This document shows, piece after piece, positions 18,901 to 28,840 of a DNA stretch of 64,000 nucleotides (position 1 is its first letter; every line of letters starts with the position of its first letter). The notes beneath the pieces are model-generated. The model saw nothing but the letters and a program-made list of their open reading frames with translations, ran no database searches and was not told the origin of the DNA. A program made the translations under genes and the position numbers. This stretch comes from Bifidobacterium pseudolongum subsp. pseudolongum DSM 20099 (lineage in GTDB: Bacteria; Actinomycetota; Actinomycetes; Actinomycetales; Bifidobacteriaceae): NCBI RefSeq assembly GCF_000771225.1, contig NZ_JDTZ01000003.1:62001-126000 (forward strand). Direction: 5' to 3'.

Positions 18901-19353
18901 ATGGGATCCGCAGCACGTTCCACACGTTCGAATGCGGCGCCGGCTGGGCGCCAAAGCCACGAGGCGCGCAGCGCACAGCGTCCGCAACTGCATGTGGTGT
19001 CGAACCGCAGCGCCAGCGGGGCCGCGAAACGCGGGGTGGCGGCGTTCTGGGAGTGGACCAAATCACGGTCCACGCCGCTTGTGCACATTGTGGTGGCGGT
19101 TGTGTTCCTCGGCGCCTGCCTGCTGGGGGCGCTGCTGCTGCGCACACAGATGAGCTCCAACTCGTTCGAGGCTTCGCGCATCGAACAGCACATCACGATG
19201 CTGCAGCAGGATGTGGAAGACGACCAGGCCAAACTCGCGCAATTGGAAGCCACGTTGCCTGAGCGCGCGCAGAAGATGAACATGGAACCCGCCAAGGGTT
19301 CGCTGTCGATTGACCTGCAGGGATACCAGCCCGCCGGGGAAGGGGCACACTGA
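18901..19353 (+). CDS. ftsL: FtsL-like divisome protein
   Basis: A 150-residue bitopic protein: a basic, Ala/Arg/Ser-rich cytosolic N-terminus (about 1-58), one transmembrane helix (about 60-80), and a periplasmic coiled coil (about 88-120). FtsL sequences are poorly conserved; the identification rests on topology and on position between rsmH and ftsI. It forms a complex with FtsQ and FtsB to activate FtsW-FtsI. Its TGA overlaps the ftsI ATG by four bases (ATGA). Confidence 0.85.
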   Translation: MGSAARSTRSNAAPAGRQSHEARSAQRPQLHVVSNRSASGAAKRGVAAFWEWTKSRSTPLVHIVVAVVFLGACLLGALLLRTQMSSNSFEASRIEQHITMLQQDVEDDQAKLAQLEATLPERAQKMNMEPAKGSLSIDLQGYQPAGEGAH

Positions 19354-21149
19354 TGCGTTCATTCTCGTGGTCCCGACTGTCCCGGCGTGTCAGGCAAGCC
19401 TCGGTCATGGGCATCGTCATGTCGCTTGTGGCACTGCTGTGCATCGGGCAATTGGTGCGCATCCAATTGATCGACGGCGCGAGCACCGCCCAGGCCGCCA
19501 CGCAGAACCGCACAGTCAAAGCATCGCTGAGCGCCAAGCGCGGCAAGATCACCGATACGAACGGTGCGGTGCTCGCGCAAAGCGTGGAGCGCTACACAAT
19601 CGTCGGCAATCCACAGGCGGCACAGGATTTCGAACCCACCACCTGCACCACGCGCACAAGAGACTACTGCCACGCGCTCGATGGCAAGCCGCTGCAGACA
19701 ACCGGCGCGGCCGCTGTGGCGCAATTGCTCGCACCGGTGCTCGGCATGAACGCGGCCGAGCTCGGTGGCAGGCTTTCGGGCACTGGCCAGTACGCGATTC
19801 TCAAAAAAGACGTGACCCCCGAAGTCAAGCGTAAAATCGCCGACCTGCATCTCGGCGGCATTGTGTACGGCGAACTGAGCAACGAGCGCATCTACACGAA
19901 CGGCACGCTCATGGGTGCGCTGCTCGGCGGTGTGGACGACGAAGGCAAGGGCGTGGCCGGCATCGAGCAAATCGAGGACAAGACGCTGACCGGCACCGAC
20001 GGCTACCAGATCTACCAGCAGGGCAACGGAGGCGAAGAGATCCCCGGCACGATGACCGATTCGAAAGCGGCAGTGGACGGCGCGGACGTACAGCTGACGA
20101 TCGACCGCGACATCCAGTGGCGTGTGGAACAGATCCTCAAGGACAGCCAAGCGAAATACAAGGCGGCGTGGGGCATCGCCGTGGTGCAGGACGTGCAGAG
20201 CGGGCAGATCCTGGCGCTCGCCGACACCGACCAGATCGAAGCCGGCAGCGACGACGCCAAACTCAATGTGGCGCGCTCGGTGAGCCAGACCTTCGAACCG
20301 GGTTCCGTGGGCAAGGTCTTCACCATGTCGGGGCTCGTGCAGGAACATCTGCACCAGATGTCCGACAAATTCACTGTGCCCGATTCACTGACGCTCGACG
20401 GGCAGACCTACAAGGATTCGTTCAACCACGGTGCAGAGCATTGGACACTCGCCGGCGTGCTCGAACAATCCTCGAACATCGGCACAATCCTCGCCTCTGA
20501 CTCGTTTTCGGACCAGAAACGCTACGAGTACCTGACCAAGTTCGGCATCGGCCAGCCAAGTGGCCTCAATCTGCCGGGCGAATCGCAGGGCCTGCTCACC
20601 CAGCCGCAGACATGGGACGGCCGTACGCGCAACACCGTGCTCTTCGGGCAGGGGTACACCGTCAATGCGCTGCAGATGACGAACGCGATTGCGGTCATCG
20701 CCAACCAAGGCGTGCTCAAGCCGCAGTCGATCATCAAAGCCATCACCACCCCCGACGGCAAAAGCGCCACGCCCGAACAGAAGGAATCCACGCGTGTGAT
20801 TGACGAAGAGGCCTCCAAGCAGATCCTCAACGCCATGGAATCCGTGTCCGAACACTATTCCTCGCAAGGATTCGCCGGAGTGAAGGGCTACCGTGTGGCC
20901 TCCAAGTCCGGTACCGCCGAAGTGGCCGGCCCCGACGGCAAGCTAAGTTCGCTCATCAGCGATTACTCCGCGATCATCCCCGCCGACAACCCCCGCTTCG
21001 TGGTGACGGTGGTGCTCAAGGACCCAGAAGGCAGCTATGGTGGTCTGACGGCGGGCCCGGTGTTCGCGCAGATCGGCGAATTCCTGATGCAGAAATACGA
21101 AGTGCCGAACTCCCCACAACGCAAGAACGCGATTCCGGTGGAATGGTGA
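19353..21149 (+). CDS. ftsI: FtsI, septal peptidoglycan transpeptidase (PBP3)
   Basis: A 598-residue class B penicillin-binding protein. A transmembrane helix (about 19-40) is followed by a pedestal domain and the transpeptidase domain with all three catalytic motifs: SVGK near 317, SSN near 373 and KSG near 517. It cross-links septal peptidoglycan with FtsW. Two cysteines in the pedestal (TTCTTRTRDYC, about 93-103) may form a disulphide. It is translationally coupled to ftsL by overlap. Confidence 0.95.
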   Translation: MRSFSWSRLSRRVRQASVMGIVMSLVALLCIGQLVRIQLIDGASTAQAATQNRTVKASLSAKRGKITDTNGAVLAQSVERYTIVGNPQAAQDFEPTTCTTRTRDYCHALDGKPLQTTGAAAVAQLLAPVLGMNAAELGGRLSGTGQYAILKKDVTPEVKRKIADLHLGGIVYGELSNERIYTNGTLMGALLGGVDDEGKGVAGIEQIEDKTLTGTDGYQIYQQGNGGEEIPGTMTDSKAAVDGADVQLTIDRDIQWRVEQILKDSQAKYKAAWGIAVVQDVQSGQILALADTDQIEAGSDDAKLNVARSVSQTFEPGSVGKVFTMSGLVQEHLHQMSDKFTVPDSLTLDGQTYKDSFNHGAEHWTLAGVLEQSSNIGTILASDSFSDQKRYEYLTKFGIGQPSGLNLPGESQGLLTQPQTWDGRTRNTVLFGQGYTVNALQMTNAIAVIANQGVLKPQSIIKAITTPDGKSATPEQKESTRVIDEEASKQILNAMESVSEHYSSQGFAGVKGYRVASKSGTAEVAGPDGKLSSLISDYSAIIPADNPRFVVTVVLKDPEGSYGGLTAGPVFAQIGEFLMQKYEVPNSPQRKNAIPVEW

Positions 21150-21189
21150 ACGAACAGCAGACGACGACTATCCGACAAGAGGAGCAACG

Positions 21190-22071
21190 ATGAGCGCAAT
21201 CAGTGAAACGACGGCACAGCGGCTGACGCTGGGCATGCTCGAGGACCGTTACGGATTCTCTCTCGTGCCCGGCTTCGCGCGTGATGTGACCGTGACGTCG
21301 CTCGCCAACGACGTGGACTCGGTGACGCCCGGCGCGCTGTTCATCCCCGGTGAGCGCATCGAGAAAGCGCGCGTGGCGCTCGCCGTGCAACGCGGCGCCT
21401 ACGCGATGCTGCTGCCCACATCCATGCGCAATGCGATCGACGACCAGCAGATCCCGATCCTGTTCGCCGATCCCACGCCGCGGCAGATCGGTGAACTCGC
21501 CGCGAGCATCGCCGGTATGCCTTCGGAATCGATCGCCGTCTTCGCGGTCGCAGGCGCCGGCAACGAGCGTCTGCGCGAAGACGTGGATGCGATCGCGCAG
21601 TTCCTGCATATGCTCGGCAACCCGGTGGGCACCGTCTGCAAAGGCGATTCGCAGTCGCTCGAACGGTTCCTCGACCTGACCTACCCGGTCGACGCCTTTT
21701 CGGTGCAGCGCGTACTGTCGGTGTGTGTGGAAGACGGTGTGGCAGCGGTCATCATCGCGCTCGACGACGAGACACTCGCCTCCGGTTCGCTCGAAAGCGT
21801 GGGGGTCGACGTGATCGGCGTCGACGGCGAGGAGGCTGACGCGGATATCGAGCAGGCGCTCGCACAGGTGCGCGAACGGTACGGCTGCGTGATGGACGAC
21901 AACACGCATGTGGCCGTGCGCACCGATGAGACCGATATGATGGCGATCCAGGCCGACTTGGGCACCGGCCCATCACGCCCGCTTTCACTCGCCATCGCGA
22001 TGGTGCTCGCGGCCGGCATCCGCAAAAGCAGCATCCGCAGCGCGTTGCGCGTGTCGAGAGAACTGAACTGA
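21190..22071 (+). CDS. MurE-like pseudoenzyme in the dcw cluster
   Basis: A 293-residue protein with the N-terminal UDP-MurNAc-binding-like domain of MurE (SLANDVDSVTPGALFIPG, about 38-55) and a shortened central region. Where Mur ligases have the P-loop G-T-N-G-K-T-T, this protein reads AGAGNERL (about 121-128), so the ATP-binding lysine and threonines are gone. The length is about 60% of MurE, and the C-terminal ligase domain is absent or vestigial. It occupies the usual murE position between ftsI and murF. A complete MurE is encoded at 51285-52817. A structural or regulatory role is possible, but function is unknown. The ATG at 21190 has AAGAGGAG upstream. Confidence 0.8.
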   Translation: MSAISETTAQRLTLGMLEDRYGFSLVPGFARDVTVTSLANDVDSVTPGALFIPGERIEKARVALAVQRGAYAMLLPTSMRNAIDDQQIPILFADPTPRQIGELAASIAGMPSESIAVFAVAGAGNERLREDVDAIAQFLHMLGNPVGTVCKGDSQSLERFLDLTYPVDAFSVQRVLSVCVEDGVAAVIIALDDETLASGSLESVGVDVIGVDGEEADADIEQALAQVRERYGCVMDDNTHVAVRTDETDMMAIQADLGTGPSRPLSLAIAMVLAAGIRKSSIRSALRVSRELN

Positions 22072-22110
22072 ACCGGCGGTTCCATACCGCGCAGTGCAAG
22101 GAGAATACAT

Positions 22111-23589
22111 ATGATGAAGATGACGTTGCGGCAGGTCATGGCCAGTGTGGACGGCCATGCAGCGCCCGGTGCCGTCATGGACGAAGGGACTGAAGTCACC
22201 TCGGCCGTAACCGATTCGCGTCTCGCGCAGTCCGGCTCGCTGTTCGTGGCGATCGCAGGCGAGCACGTGGACGGCCATGATTACGTGGACGCGGCCGCGC
22301 GCAACGGCGCTGTGGCCGCGCTCGTACAGCACGCCGTGCCGGACGCGGGCATCGCGCAGATCATCGTGGAAGACGGTGTGGCCGCGTTGGGTGAGCTCGC
22401 CAAGGCGAACCTGCGGATGCGCCGCAATGGGGCCGCCCCCTTCACGATCATCGGCATCACCGGTTCGGTGGGCAAGACGACGACGAAGGACCTGTTGAAG
22501 GCGCTGCTCTCCACGCTTGGCGAGACCGTGGCGCCGGTCGGTTCGTTCAACAACGAGATCGGGCTACCGCTCACCGCGCTTGAAGTGGGGGAAGGCACCC
22601 GCTATCTGGTGGCGGAGATGGGCGCCAACCACCTTGGGGAGATCGCTCATCTGACCACAATCGCGCCGCCCGACATCGCGATCGTGCTGAAGGTGGGCGT
22701 GGCTCATCTGGGTGAATTCGGATCGGTCGAGCATATCGCACAGGCGAAAAGCGAGATTGTGCGCGGGTTGCTCAACGACGGCGTGACGGTGCTCAACGCC
22801 GACGACGCCCGCGTGGCCCGCATGCAAGACATCGCGCCGGGCAAAGTGGTGTGGTTCGGCATCGAGCATGCGCAGGCGCATGAATGCGACAGCTATGTGG
22901 CCGCGGACGACATCAGCCTCGACGATCTGGGGCACCCGGTGTTCACGCTCGTCAGCGAAGCCGGTGTGGAACAGCGTGTGAAACTCGGCATCACGGGACG
23001 GCACAACATCATGAATGCCCTCGCCGCCGCAAGTGTGGCGCGCTTGGAGGGCATGCCACTCGAGCACATCGCCGCCGTGCTCAATTCGGTGCATGCCATC
23101 AGCGCGCACCGCATGGCCGTAAGCGTGGTGCAGGAAGGCGATGTGCGGTTCACGCTCATCGACGATTCGTTCAACGCGAACCCTGATTCGATGCGAGCCG
23201 GCATCGACGGCATGATGTCCTGGCATGCCGGCGACGCCACGCAACCCACCCGTGTGGCGGTGCTCGGCGCCATGCTCGAACTCGGCGGTGACGAGACGCG
23301 GGCCCACCATGACATCGGCATCTACGCCGCCCAGAGTGGCGCCGACGTGGTCATCGCGGTAGGTGGGGGGAATGACCCGCACCTCAATGCACTGGCCCGC
23401 GACCTCGCCGACGGCGCGCGCACCGCGATGGACGCAGACGCCGTGTTCTGCGTGGACACCACCGACGAGGCCGACGGCATCGTGCGCGACCTGGGCCGCA
23501 CGCATGCGGACATGGTCGTGCTGCTCAAAGGGTCGCATGCCTCGGGCCTGAGCTCACTTGCCACCCGATGGAACGAGGAACGCGCGTAA
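22111..23589 (+). CDS. murF: UDP-N-acetylmuramoyl-tripeptide--D-alanyl-D-alanine ligase
   Basis: A 492-residue Mur ligase that adds D-Ala-D-Ala to UDP-MurNAc-tripeptide. The P-loop GITGSVGKTTTKD is near 114-126, MGANHLGEI near 170 is the MurF-type carbamate-lysine region, and IDDSFNANPDSMRAG near 350 is the C-terminal domain signature. The start is at 22111 or 22114 (two adjacent ATGs) behind AAGGAG. No ddl gene is present in the cluster, so D-Ala-D-Ala must come from an unlinked gene. Confidence 0.95.
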   Translation: MMKMTLRQVMASVDGHAAPGAVMDEGTEVTSAVTDSRLAQSGSLFVAIAGEHVDGHDYVDAAARNGAVAALVQHAVPDAGIAQIIVEDGVAALGELAKANLRMRRNGAAPFTIIGITGSVGKTTTKDLLKALLSTLGETVAPVGSFNNEIGLPLTALEVGEGTRYLVAEMGANHLGEIAHLTTIAPPDIAIVLKVGVAHLGEFGSVEHIAQAKSEIVRGLLNDGVTVLNADDARVARMQDIAPGKVVWFGIEHAQAHECDSYVAADDISLDDLGHPVFTLVSEAGVEQRVKLGITGRHNIMNALAAASVARLEGMPLEHIAAVLNSVHAISAHRMAVSVVQEGDVRFTLIDDSFNANPDSMRAGIDGMMSWHAGDATQPTRVAVLGAMLELGGDETRAHHDIGIYAAQSGADVVIAVGGGNDPHLNALARDLADGARTAMDADAVFCVDTTDEADGIVRDLGRTHADMVVLLKGSHASGLSSLATRWNEERA

Positions 23590-23646
23590 GGCGCGCGATG
23601 CGGCGTGCACGCTCCGCGCGCCCACAACGAATAGGAGAACCGTAAG

Positions 23647-24744
23647 GTGATAGCGCTCATCATTGGAATAGTGGTTTCCCTCGTCATCACGATGATCGGA
23701 ACACCAACGCTCATTCGCGTGGTGCACAAACTGCACTACGGCCAGTACATCCGGCAGGACGGCCCGCAGTCCCATCAGGTCAAGCGCGGCACACCGACGC
23801 TCGGCGGCGTCGTCATTGTGCTCGCCGTCCTGCTCGGCTGGGGCGCCAGCGCGTTGTACCGGTATTGCACCCAGCACATCGTGCCGTCGTGGTCCGCGGT
23901 CCTCACCCTGTTCGCCATGGCCTCGATGGGACTGCTCGGCTTCATCGACGACTTCGCGAAAGTGCGCAAGAAACAGAACGAGGGACTCACCGTCAAAGGC
24001 AAGTTCATCGGCCAGTTCATCCTGGCCACGATCTATGCGGTGCTCGCGCTCATGCTGCCTACCAAATCGGGGTTCCCTAGCGCGCAGGCTGGCATGAGCT
24101 TCATCGAAACACCATTCCTGAGCTTTGATTTCGCGGGGCGGTTCCTCGCCATCGTGTTGTTCGTGATCTGGGTGAACTTCCTGATGGCGGCATGGACGAA
24201 CGCCGTCAACCTGACCGACGGCCTCGACGGCCTGTGCGCAGGGTCGTCGATGGTCGCGTTCGCTGGATACGGCATCATCGCGTTCTGGGAAAGCTACCAC
24301 CTGCGTGGATCGGGCCATCCCGGCTTCACCTATGCGGTGTCCGACCCCTTCGATCTGACCATCATCGCATGCTGCGCGGCCGTGGCATGCCTGGGATTCC
24401 TGTGGTACAACTGCAACCCGGCGTCGATCTTCATGGGCGACACCGGTTCGCTCGCCCTCGGCGGCCTGTTCGCGGCCATGTCGATCGCCACGCACACCGA
24501 ATTCCTCGCCATCATCCTCGGTGGCCTCTTCGTGATCGAGACGCTCAGCGACATCATTCAGGTCGGGTACTTCAAGATGACACACAAGCGCGTGTTCAAA
24601 ATGGCGCCGATCCACCACCATTTCGAATTGTGCGGGTGGACGGAAGGCAAGGTCGTCGTGCGGTTCTGGATGGTGGAACTCCTGTTCGTGATCATCGGCC
24701 TCATGATCTTCTACGCGGACTGGGTCGTGCGCTCGGGGCTGTGA
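23647..24744 (+). CDS. mraY: Phospho-N-acetylmuramoyl-pentapeptide transferase
   Basis: A 365-residue polytopic enzyme (about ten transmembrane helices) that transfers phospho-MurNAc-pentapeptide to undecaprenyl phosphate, making lipid I. Catalytic signatures are GFIDDFAKV (about 98-106), NLTDGLDGL (about 188-196) and the HHHFE loop (about 319-323). It starts with GTG at 23647 after AGGAGAACC. It sits between murF and murD as usual. Confidence 0.95.
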   Translation: MIALIIGIVVSLVITMIGTPTLIRVVHKLHYGQYIRQDGPQSHQVKRGTPTLGGVVIVLAVLLGWGASALYRYCTQHIVPSWSAVLTLFAMASMGLLGFIDDFAKVRKKQNEGLTVKGKFIGQFILATIYAVLALMLPTKSGFPSAQAGMSFIETPFLSFDFAGRFLAIVLFVIWVNFLMAAWTNAVNLTDGLDGLCAGSSMVAFAGYGIIAFWESYHLRGSGHPGFTYAVSDPFDLTIIACCAAVACLGFLWYNCNPASIFMGDTGSLALGGLFAAMSIATHTEFLAIILGGLFVIETLSDIIQVGYFKMTHKRVFKMAPIHHHFELCGWTEGKVVVRFWMVELLFVIIGLMIFYADWVVRSGL

Positions 24745-24797
24745 CCGCGGCGGCGCGACCATACGTGGCATCGGTAACGTCAGGGAAAGGACGAGAC

Positions 24798-26228
24798 ATG
24801 GATCTCAACAGCAGCACAGTCGTAGTGGCGGGCCTGGGCATCTCCGGGCAGAGCATGGTGGATATTCTGCGTGATCGCGCGGCGCGAGTGATCAGCGTCG
24901 ACGAGCGCAAGGAAGACGCCGACTTGCACTCCTTCGACGACATCGTGTGGGACGACGTGGACCTCGTGTGCACGTCGCCGGTCTTCACGCCGCGCACGCC
25001 GTTCATCGTCGAAGCGCGCAAGCGTGGCATCCCGGTGATCAGCGAAGTCGAACTCGCGTGGCTGCTGCGCGTGGCCAACACGCGCACGGGCGAGCCGGCA
25101 CCATGGCTCGGTATCACCGGCACGAACGGCAAGACCTCCACCACGGAGATGGTCTCGGTCATGCTCACGGCCTGCGGGTTGCAGGCGCCGGCCGTCGGCA
25201 ACATCGGCAAAGCGGTCTCGCAGGCCGCGCTCGACCCCGCGAACGACGTGCTGTGCGTGGAGTTGAGCTCGTTCCAGTTGCATTTCACCTATTCGCTCGC
25301 CCTGACCGGGGCTGCGATCACGAACATCGGCGCCGACCATCTCGATTGGCATGGCGGCCTTGAGCGCTACGCCGAAGACAAATCGAAGGTCTTCGACGGC
25401 GCGCGCCGCGTCATCGCCTACAACGCGCAGGACGCGCGTGTCACCGAACTCGCTTCCGAAGCACGCACCGCCGAAGGCTGCGTGCATGTGGGGTTCACCC
25501 TCGCCGAACCGCAGGCCGGGCAGATCGGCGTGCGCGACGGGTGGATTGTGGATATGAGCGGCATCGCCGGCGGCGAAGTGGGTGAGGAGACCCGCATCGC
25601 GCGCGTCGCCGACTTTGCGCACCTGACTGAGCCGGACGGCACGGTCTACCCGCACCTGCTCGCCGACGCGCTGACCGCGCTGATCCTGGTGTATGCGATG
25701 GATGTGGACCATGCCACGGCGGTGAAGGCGTTGCAGGGCTTCAAGCCTGGGGGCCACCGCATCGAGGAGGTCGCGCGGTTGACGACCGACGGCGCGCCGG
25801 TGCGTTTCGTGGATGATTCCAAGGCCACGAACGCGCTCGCCGCGCAGGCCTCGCTCAAGAGCTTCGCCCCCTCAATCGTGGTGTGGATCGCCGGCGGACT
25901 CGCCAAGGGCGGGCGCTTTGAAGAACTGGTGGCGCAGGAACGCGACCGCATGAAGGCCGCCGTGATCATCGGCGTGGATCAGGAGCCGATGCTTGAGGCA
26001 TTCCGCGCTTGTGCCCCCGATGTGCCGCTCACCGTGATCGACCCCGCCGACGCCGGGTCGGTTATGAGGCGCGCAGTGGAAGCGGCGGCCGCCCTCGCTG
26101 ACCCGGGCGATGTGGTGTTGCTCGCGCCGGCATGTGCCTCGATGGACCAGTTCGTCTCGTACGCCGACCGCGGGAACCAATTCGCCAGCGAATCGCGGCG
26201 TTGGGTGGATGAGCATGCCGCAGCCTGA
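24798..26228 (+). CDS. murD: UDP-N-acetylmuramoylalanine--D-glutamate ligase
   Basis: A 476-residue Mur ligase that adds D-Glu to UDP-MurNAc-L-Ala. It has the N-terminal Rossmann-like domain ([12 protein letters not shown], 8-19), the P-loop [13 protein letters not shown] (about 105-117) and the C-terminal signature FVDDSKATN (about 338-346). The ATG at 24798 follows GGGAAAGGACGAG. The frame is open far upstream but antisense to nothing functional and overlapping mraY, so the upstream part is rejected. It ends overlapping the start of ftsW. Confidence 0.95.
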   Translation: MDLNSSTVVVAGLGISGQSMVDILRDRAARVISVDERKEDADLHSFDDIVWDDVDLVCTSPVFTPRTPFIVEARKRGIPVISEVELAWLLRVANTRTGEPAPWLGITGTNGKTSTTEMVSVMLTACGLQAPAVGNIGKAVSQAALDPANDVLCVELSSFQLHFTYSLALTGAAITNIGADHLDWHGGLERYAEDKSKVFDGARRVIAYNAQDARVTELASEARTAEGCVHVGFTLAEPQAGQIGVRDGWIVDMSGIAGGEVGEETRIARVADFAHLTEPDGTVYPHLLADALTALILVYAMDVDHATAVKALQGFKPGGHRIEEVARLTTDGAPVRFVDDSKATNALAAQASLKSFAPSIVVWIAGGLAKGGRFEELVAQERDRMKAAVIIGVDQEPMLEAFRACAPDVPLTVIDPADAGSVMRRAVEAAAALADPGDVVLLAPACASMDQFVSYADRGNQFASESRRWVDEHAAA

Positions 26229-27534
26229 GCGCAAGGCGCGCTCCGCTTCCTCGCGGGGCGTCAGCACGACACCCCGGCAATACACGGTACGCACCAGGGC
26301 GAGCCAGAGCACCGCCGCGCATGAGACGCCGTCGGCGCATACCACCCGTGCCCAAGGGCATGCCGCTGATTTTTCGGCCTACCGTGGCTGGCGCATGCTG
26401 CTCAACCCGATCTGGTGCTACCACGGGTTTGCCATCAGCGTGTTCATGCTCATGGTGTTCGGCCTGATCATGGTGTTTTCAAGCTCCTCGGTGAGCATGG
26501 TGGCGGTGGGCGCCACGCCATGGAGCCAGGCCTTGGACCAAGCGAAATACTGCATCATTGGCCTTGTGGCCTTCATGATCACCTTGGCGCTGCCGTACCG
26601 TGTGTATGCCAAGGTCTGCATGCCGCTCGTGGGCGTGGCGGCCTTCATGCAGATGCTCACGCATACCCCATTGGGCGTGGAGGTCAATGGCAACAAGGGG
26701 TGGATCAACCTTGGCGTCGCCACGTTCCAGCCCGCGGAGCTGGTCAAGTTCGTGCTGTGCATCACACTGCCCAAACTGCTTGTCGAAGTCGGCAAACGCC
26801 ATGAGCGGGGCGCTCCGGTGCGCATCAAGGATTATCTGCCGGTGTTCGGCATATACGGCTTGCTGCTCGTGCTGGTGCTTTCAGGCAAGGACCTTGGCAC
26901 GACGATGATCCTGGTGTTCATTGGCCTTGTGGCGTTCTGCTTCAGCGATTTTCCGCGCAAATGGCTCGGCATGCTTGCCGTGGGCCTGGCCGGGGCCTGC
27001 GTGCTGTTCGCGGTCATGAGCCCCAACCGCATGCGCCGCATTCTGGCCACGTACCAAGGATGTTCGGCGAGCGATATGCAGGACGCCTGCTATCAGGCCA
27101 TACACGCCAAATACGCGTTGGCCTCCGGCGGGTTCCTGGGTGTGGGCCTAGGCAATTCACGTGAGAAGTGGAACTACCTGCCCGAAGCGCACAACGACTT
27201 CATCTACGCGATCATCGGCGAAGAGACCGGGTTTGTGGGCGCCGTGCTGGTACTGATGCTGTTCGCGGTGATCGCATGGTGCATGATCGTCGTGGCGTTG
27301 CGCACGCCGAACCGTTACACGTCCATGGCGCTGTTGTGTTTCACGGTGTGGATCGTGGGGCAGGCGCTCGTGAACATAGCCGTGGTCGTGGGCATCCTGC
27401 CGGTCATGGGCGTGCCGTTGCCGTTCGTGTCGGCGGGTGGTTCATCGCTTATCCTATGTTTGGCGGCGGCAGGCGCGTCGATGAGCATGATGCGCTCACA
27501 ACCGCAGATCGCGGCCGAACGGCAACGGTCGTAA
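26215..27534 (+). CDS. ftsW: FtsW, septal peptidoglycan polymerase (SEDS family)
   Basis: A 439-residue SEDS glycosyltransferase with about ten transmembrane helices, a basic N-terminal tail (about 1-65), and the conserved [14 protein letters not shown] loop near 158-171 plus PAELVKF. The late signature [12 protein letters not shown] is near 402-413. It polymerises lipid II together with FtsI. The ATG at 26215 has GGGTGG at suitable spacing; the ATG at 26209 is directly against that sequence. Both lie within the end of murD, so the genes overlap by 14-20 bases. Confidence 0.93.
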   Translation: MPQPERKARSASSRGVSTTPRQYTVRTRASQSTAAHETPSAHTTRAQGHAADFSAYRGWRMLLNPIWCYHGFAISVFMLMVFGLIMVFSSSSVSMVAVGATPWSQALDQAKYCIIGLVAFMITLALPYRVYAKVCMPLVGVAAFMQMLTHTPLGVEVNGNKGWINLGVATFQPAELVKFVLCITLPKLLVEVGKRHERGAPVRIKDYLPVFGIYGLLLVLVLSGKDLGTTMILVFIGLVAFCFSDFPRKWLGMLAVGLAGACVLFAVMSPNRMRRILATYQGCSASDMQDACYQAIHAKYALASGGFLGVGLGNSREKWNYLPEAHNDFIYAIIGEETGFVGAVLVLMLFAVIAWCMIVVALRTPNRYTSMALLCFTVWIVGQALVNIAVVVGILPVMGVPLPFVSAGGSSLILCLAAAGASMSMMRSQPQIAAERQRS

Positions 27535-27570
27535 CGCATTCGGAACCGTAGGCGTATGCAAAGGAACACC

Positions 27571-28755
27571 ATGAAGACAGAAGCAAAGCACATCCTGCTC
27601 GCCGGTGGCGGCACGGCGGGTCACGTGAACCCATTGCTCGCCGTGGCCGACGCGATCGCCGCGCGCGATCCGGAGGACACGTCGATCATCGCCTTGGGCA
27701 CCGCGGTGGGACTTGAGGCCGATCTGGTGCCGCAAGCCGGCTACCGGCTCGAAACGATTGAGAAGGTGCCGTTTCCGCGGCGCCCCAACAAAGCCGCTTT
27801 GCAGTTCCCTTTCAAATGGAAACGTGAAACCGGCAAAGTCAGGAAGCTCATCGAGGATGAACATATCGATGTGGTGGTGGGCTTCGGTGGCTATGCTTCG
27901 GCTCCGGCATATGCGGCCGCGCACCGCATGGGTGTGCCGATCGTGATCCACGAGCAGAACGCGCGCGCGGGCATGGCCAACAAACTTGGCGCCAAATGGG
28001 CCACATTCATCGGCACCGCATACGACGGCACCGGCCTCAAGGCCGGCGGTGAGGGTGAGGTGGAGCGCGTCGGGTTGCCATTGCGCCCCGCAATCGCGCA
28101 ACTGGCCGCACGGTTGCAATCCGACCGCGCACAGGTGCGCCGCGACAGCGCCCGCGAACTCGGACTCGACCCAGACAGGCCAATCATTGTGGTGACCGGC
28201 GGCTCGCTCGGCGCGGTCAGCCTCAACCGGGCGGTGGCCCAAGCCTCGGGAACGCTTGTGCGCGACGCGCAGATTGTGCATCTGACCGGCAGGGGCAAGA
28301 TCGACGAAGTGCGCGAACTCGTGGCACAGCATGCGGGCGAACAGGTGCTGACCGGTCTCGGCGACGACGCACAGCCGGGCTGCGACTACCATGTGGCGCA
28401 ATACCTTGAACGCATCGACAAGGCCTTCGGCTGCGCCGATCTGGTCATCTGCCGTTCGGGCGCCGGTTCAGTGAGCGAACTGGCGGCACTCGGCCTGCCC
28501 GCCGTCTACGTGCCGCTGCCAATCGGCAACGGCGAACAGCGGTTCAACGCACAACCGGTGGTCCAGGCGGGCGGCGGCCTGCTCGTGGACGACCGCGATT
28601 TCACCGCATCATGGGTCGAAACCCATGTACCGCAGTTGCTCGCGGACCCGCAGACCCTGCAGGACTATGGGCGCAACGCGTGGCAATACGGCATCCGCGA
28701 CGCCGCCGACCGCATGGCGCAGCGCATTCTCGCCATCGCGGGAGCCGCACACTGA
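27571..28755 (+). CDS. murG: UDP-GlcNAc:lipid I N-acetylglucosaminyltransferase
   Basis: A 394-residue GT28 glycosyltransferase that converts lipid I to lipid II on the inner membrane face. The N-terminal motif GGTAGHVNP is at 13-21, [14 protein letters not shown] near 106-119, and the UDP-binding C-terminal motif reads [25 protein letters not shown] near its residues 293-317. The start ATG at 27571 follows AAAGGA; an in-frame ATG at 27556 has no ribosome site. Confidence 0.95.
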   Translation: MKTEAKHILLAGGGTAGHVNPLLAVADAIAARDPEDTSIIALGTAVGLEADLVPQAGYRLETIEKVPFPRRPNKAALQFPFKWKRETGKVRKLIEDEHIDVVVGFGGYASAPAYAAAHRMGVPIVIHEQNARAGMANKLGAKWATFIGTAYDGTGLKAGGEGEVERVGLPLRPAIAQLAARLQSDRAQVRRDSARELGLDPDRPIIVVTGGSLGAVSLNRAVAQASGTLVRDAQIVHLTGRGKIDEVRELVAQHAGEQVLTGLGDDAQPGCDYHVAQYLERIDKAFGCADLVICRSGAGSVSELAALGLPAVYVPLPIGNGEQRFNAQPVVQAGGGLLVDDRDFTASWVETHVPQLLADPQTLQDYGRNAWQYGIRDAADRMAQRILAIAGAAH

Positions 28756-28840
28756 CGCCGGCGAACGCCCACCGCACGCCACAGGCAATACAACAGCAAG
28801 ACCGGCACAAGACACCAGACACAATATTTGAGGAGTTCAC

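Noticed and set aside
17248-18993. 581-codon minus-strand frame across mraZ and rsmH
   Set aside because: Antisense to two certain genes and without recognisable motifs.
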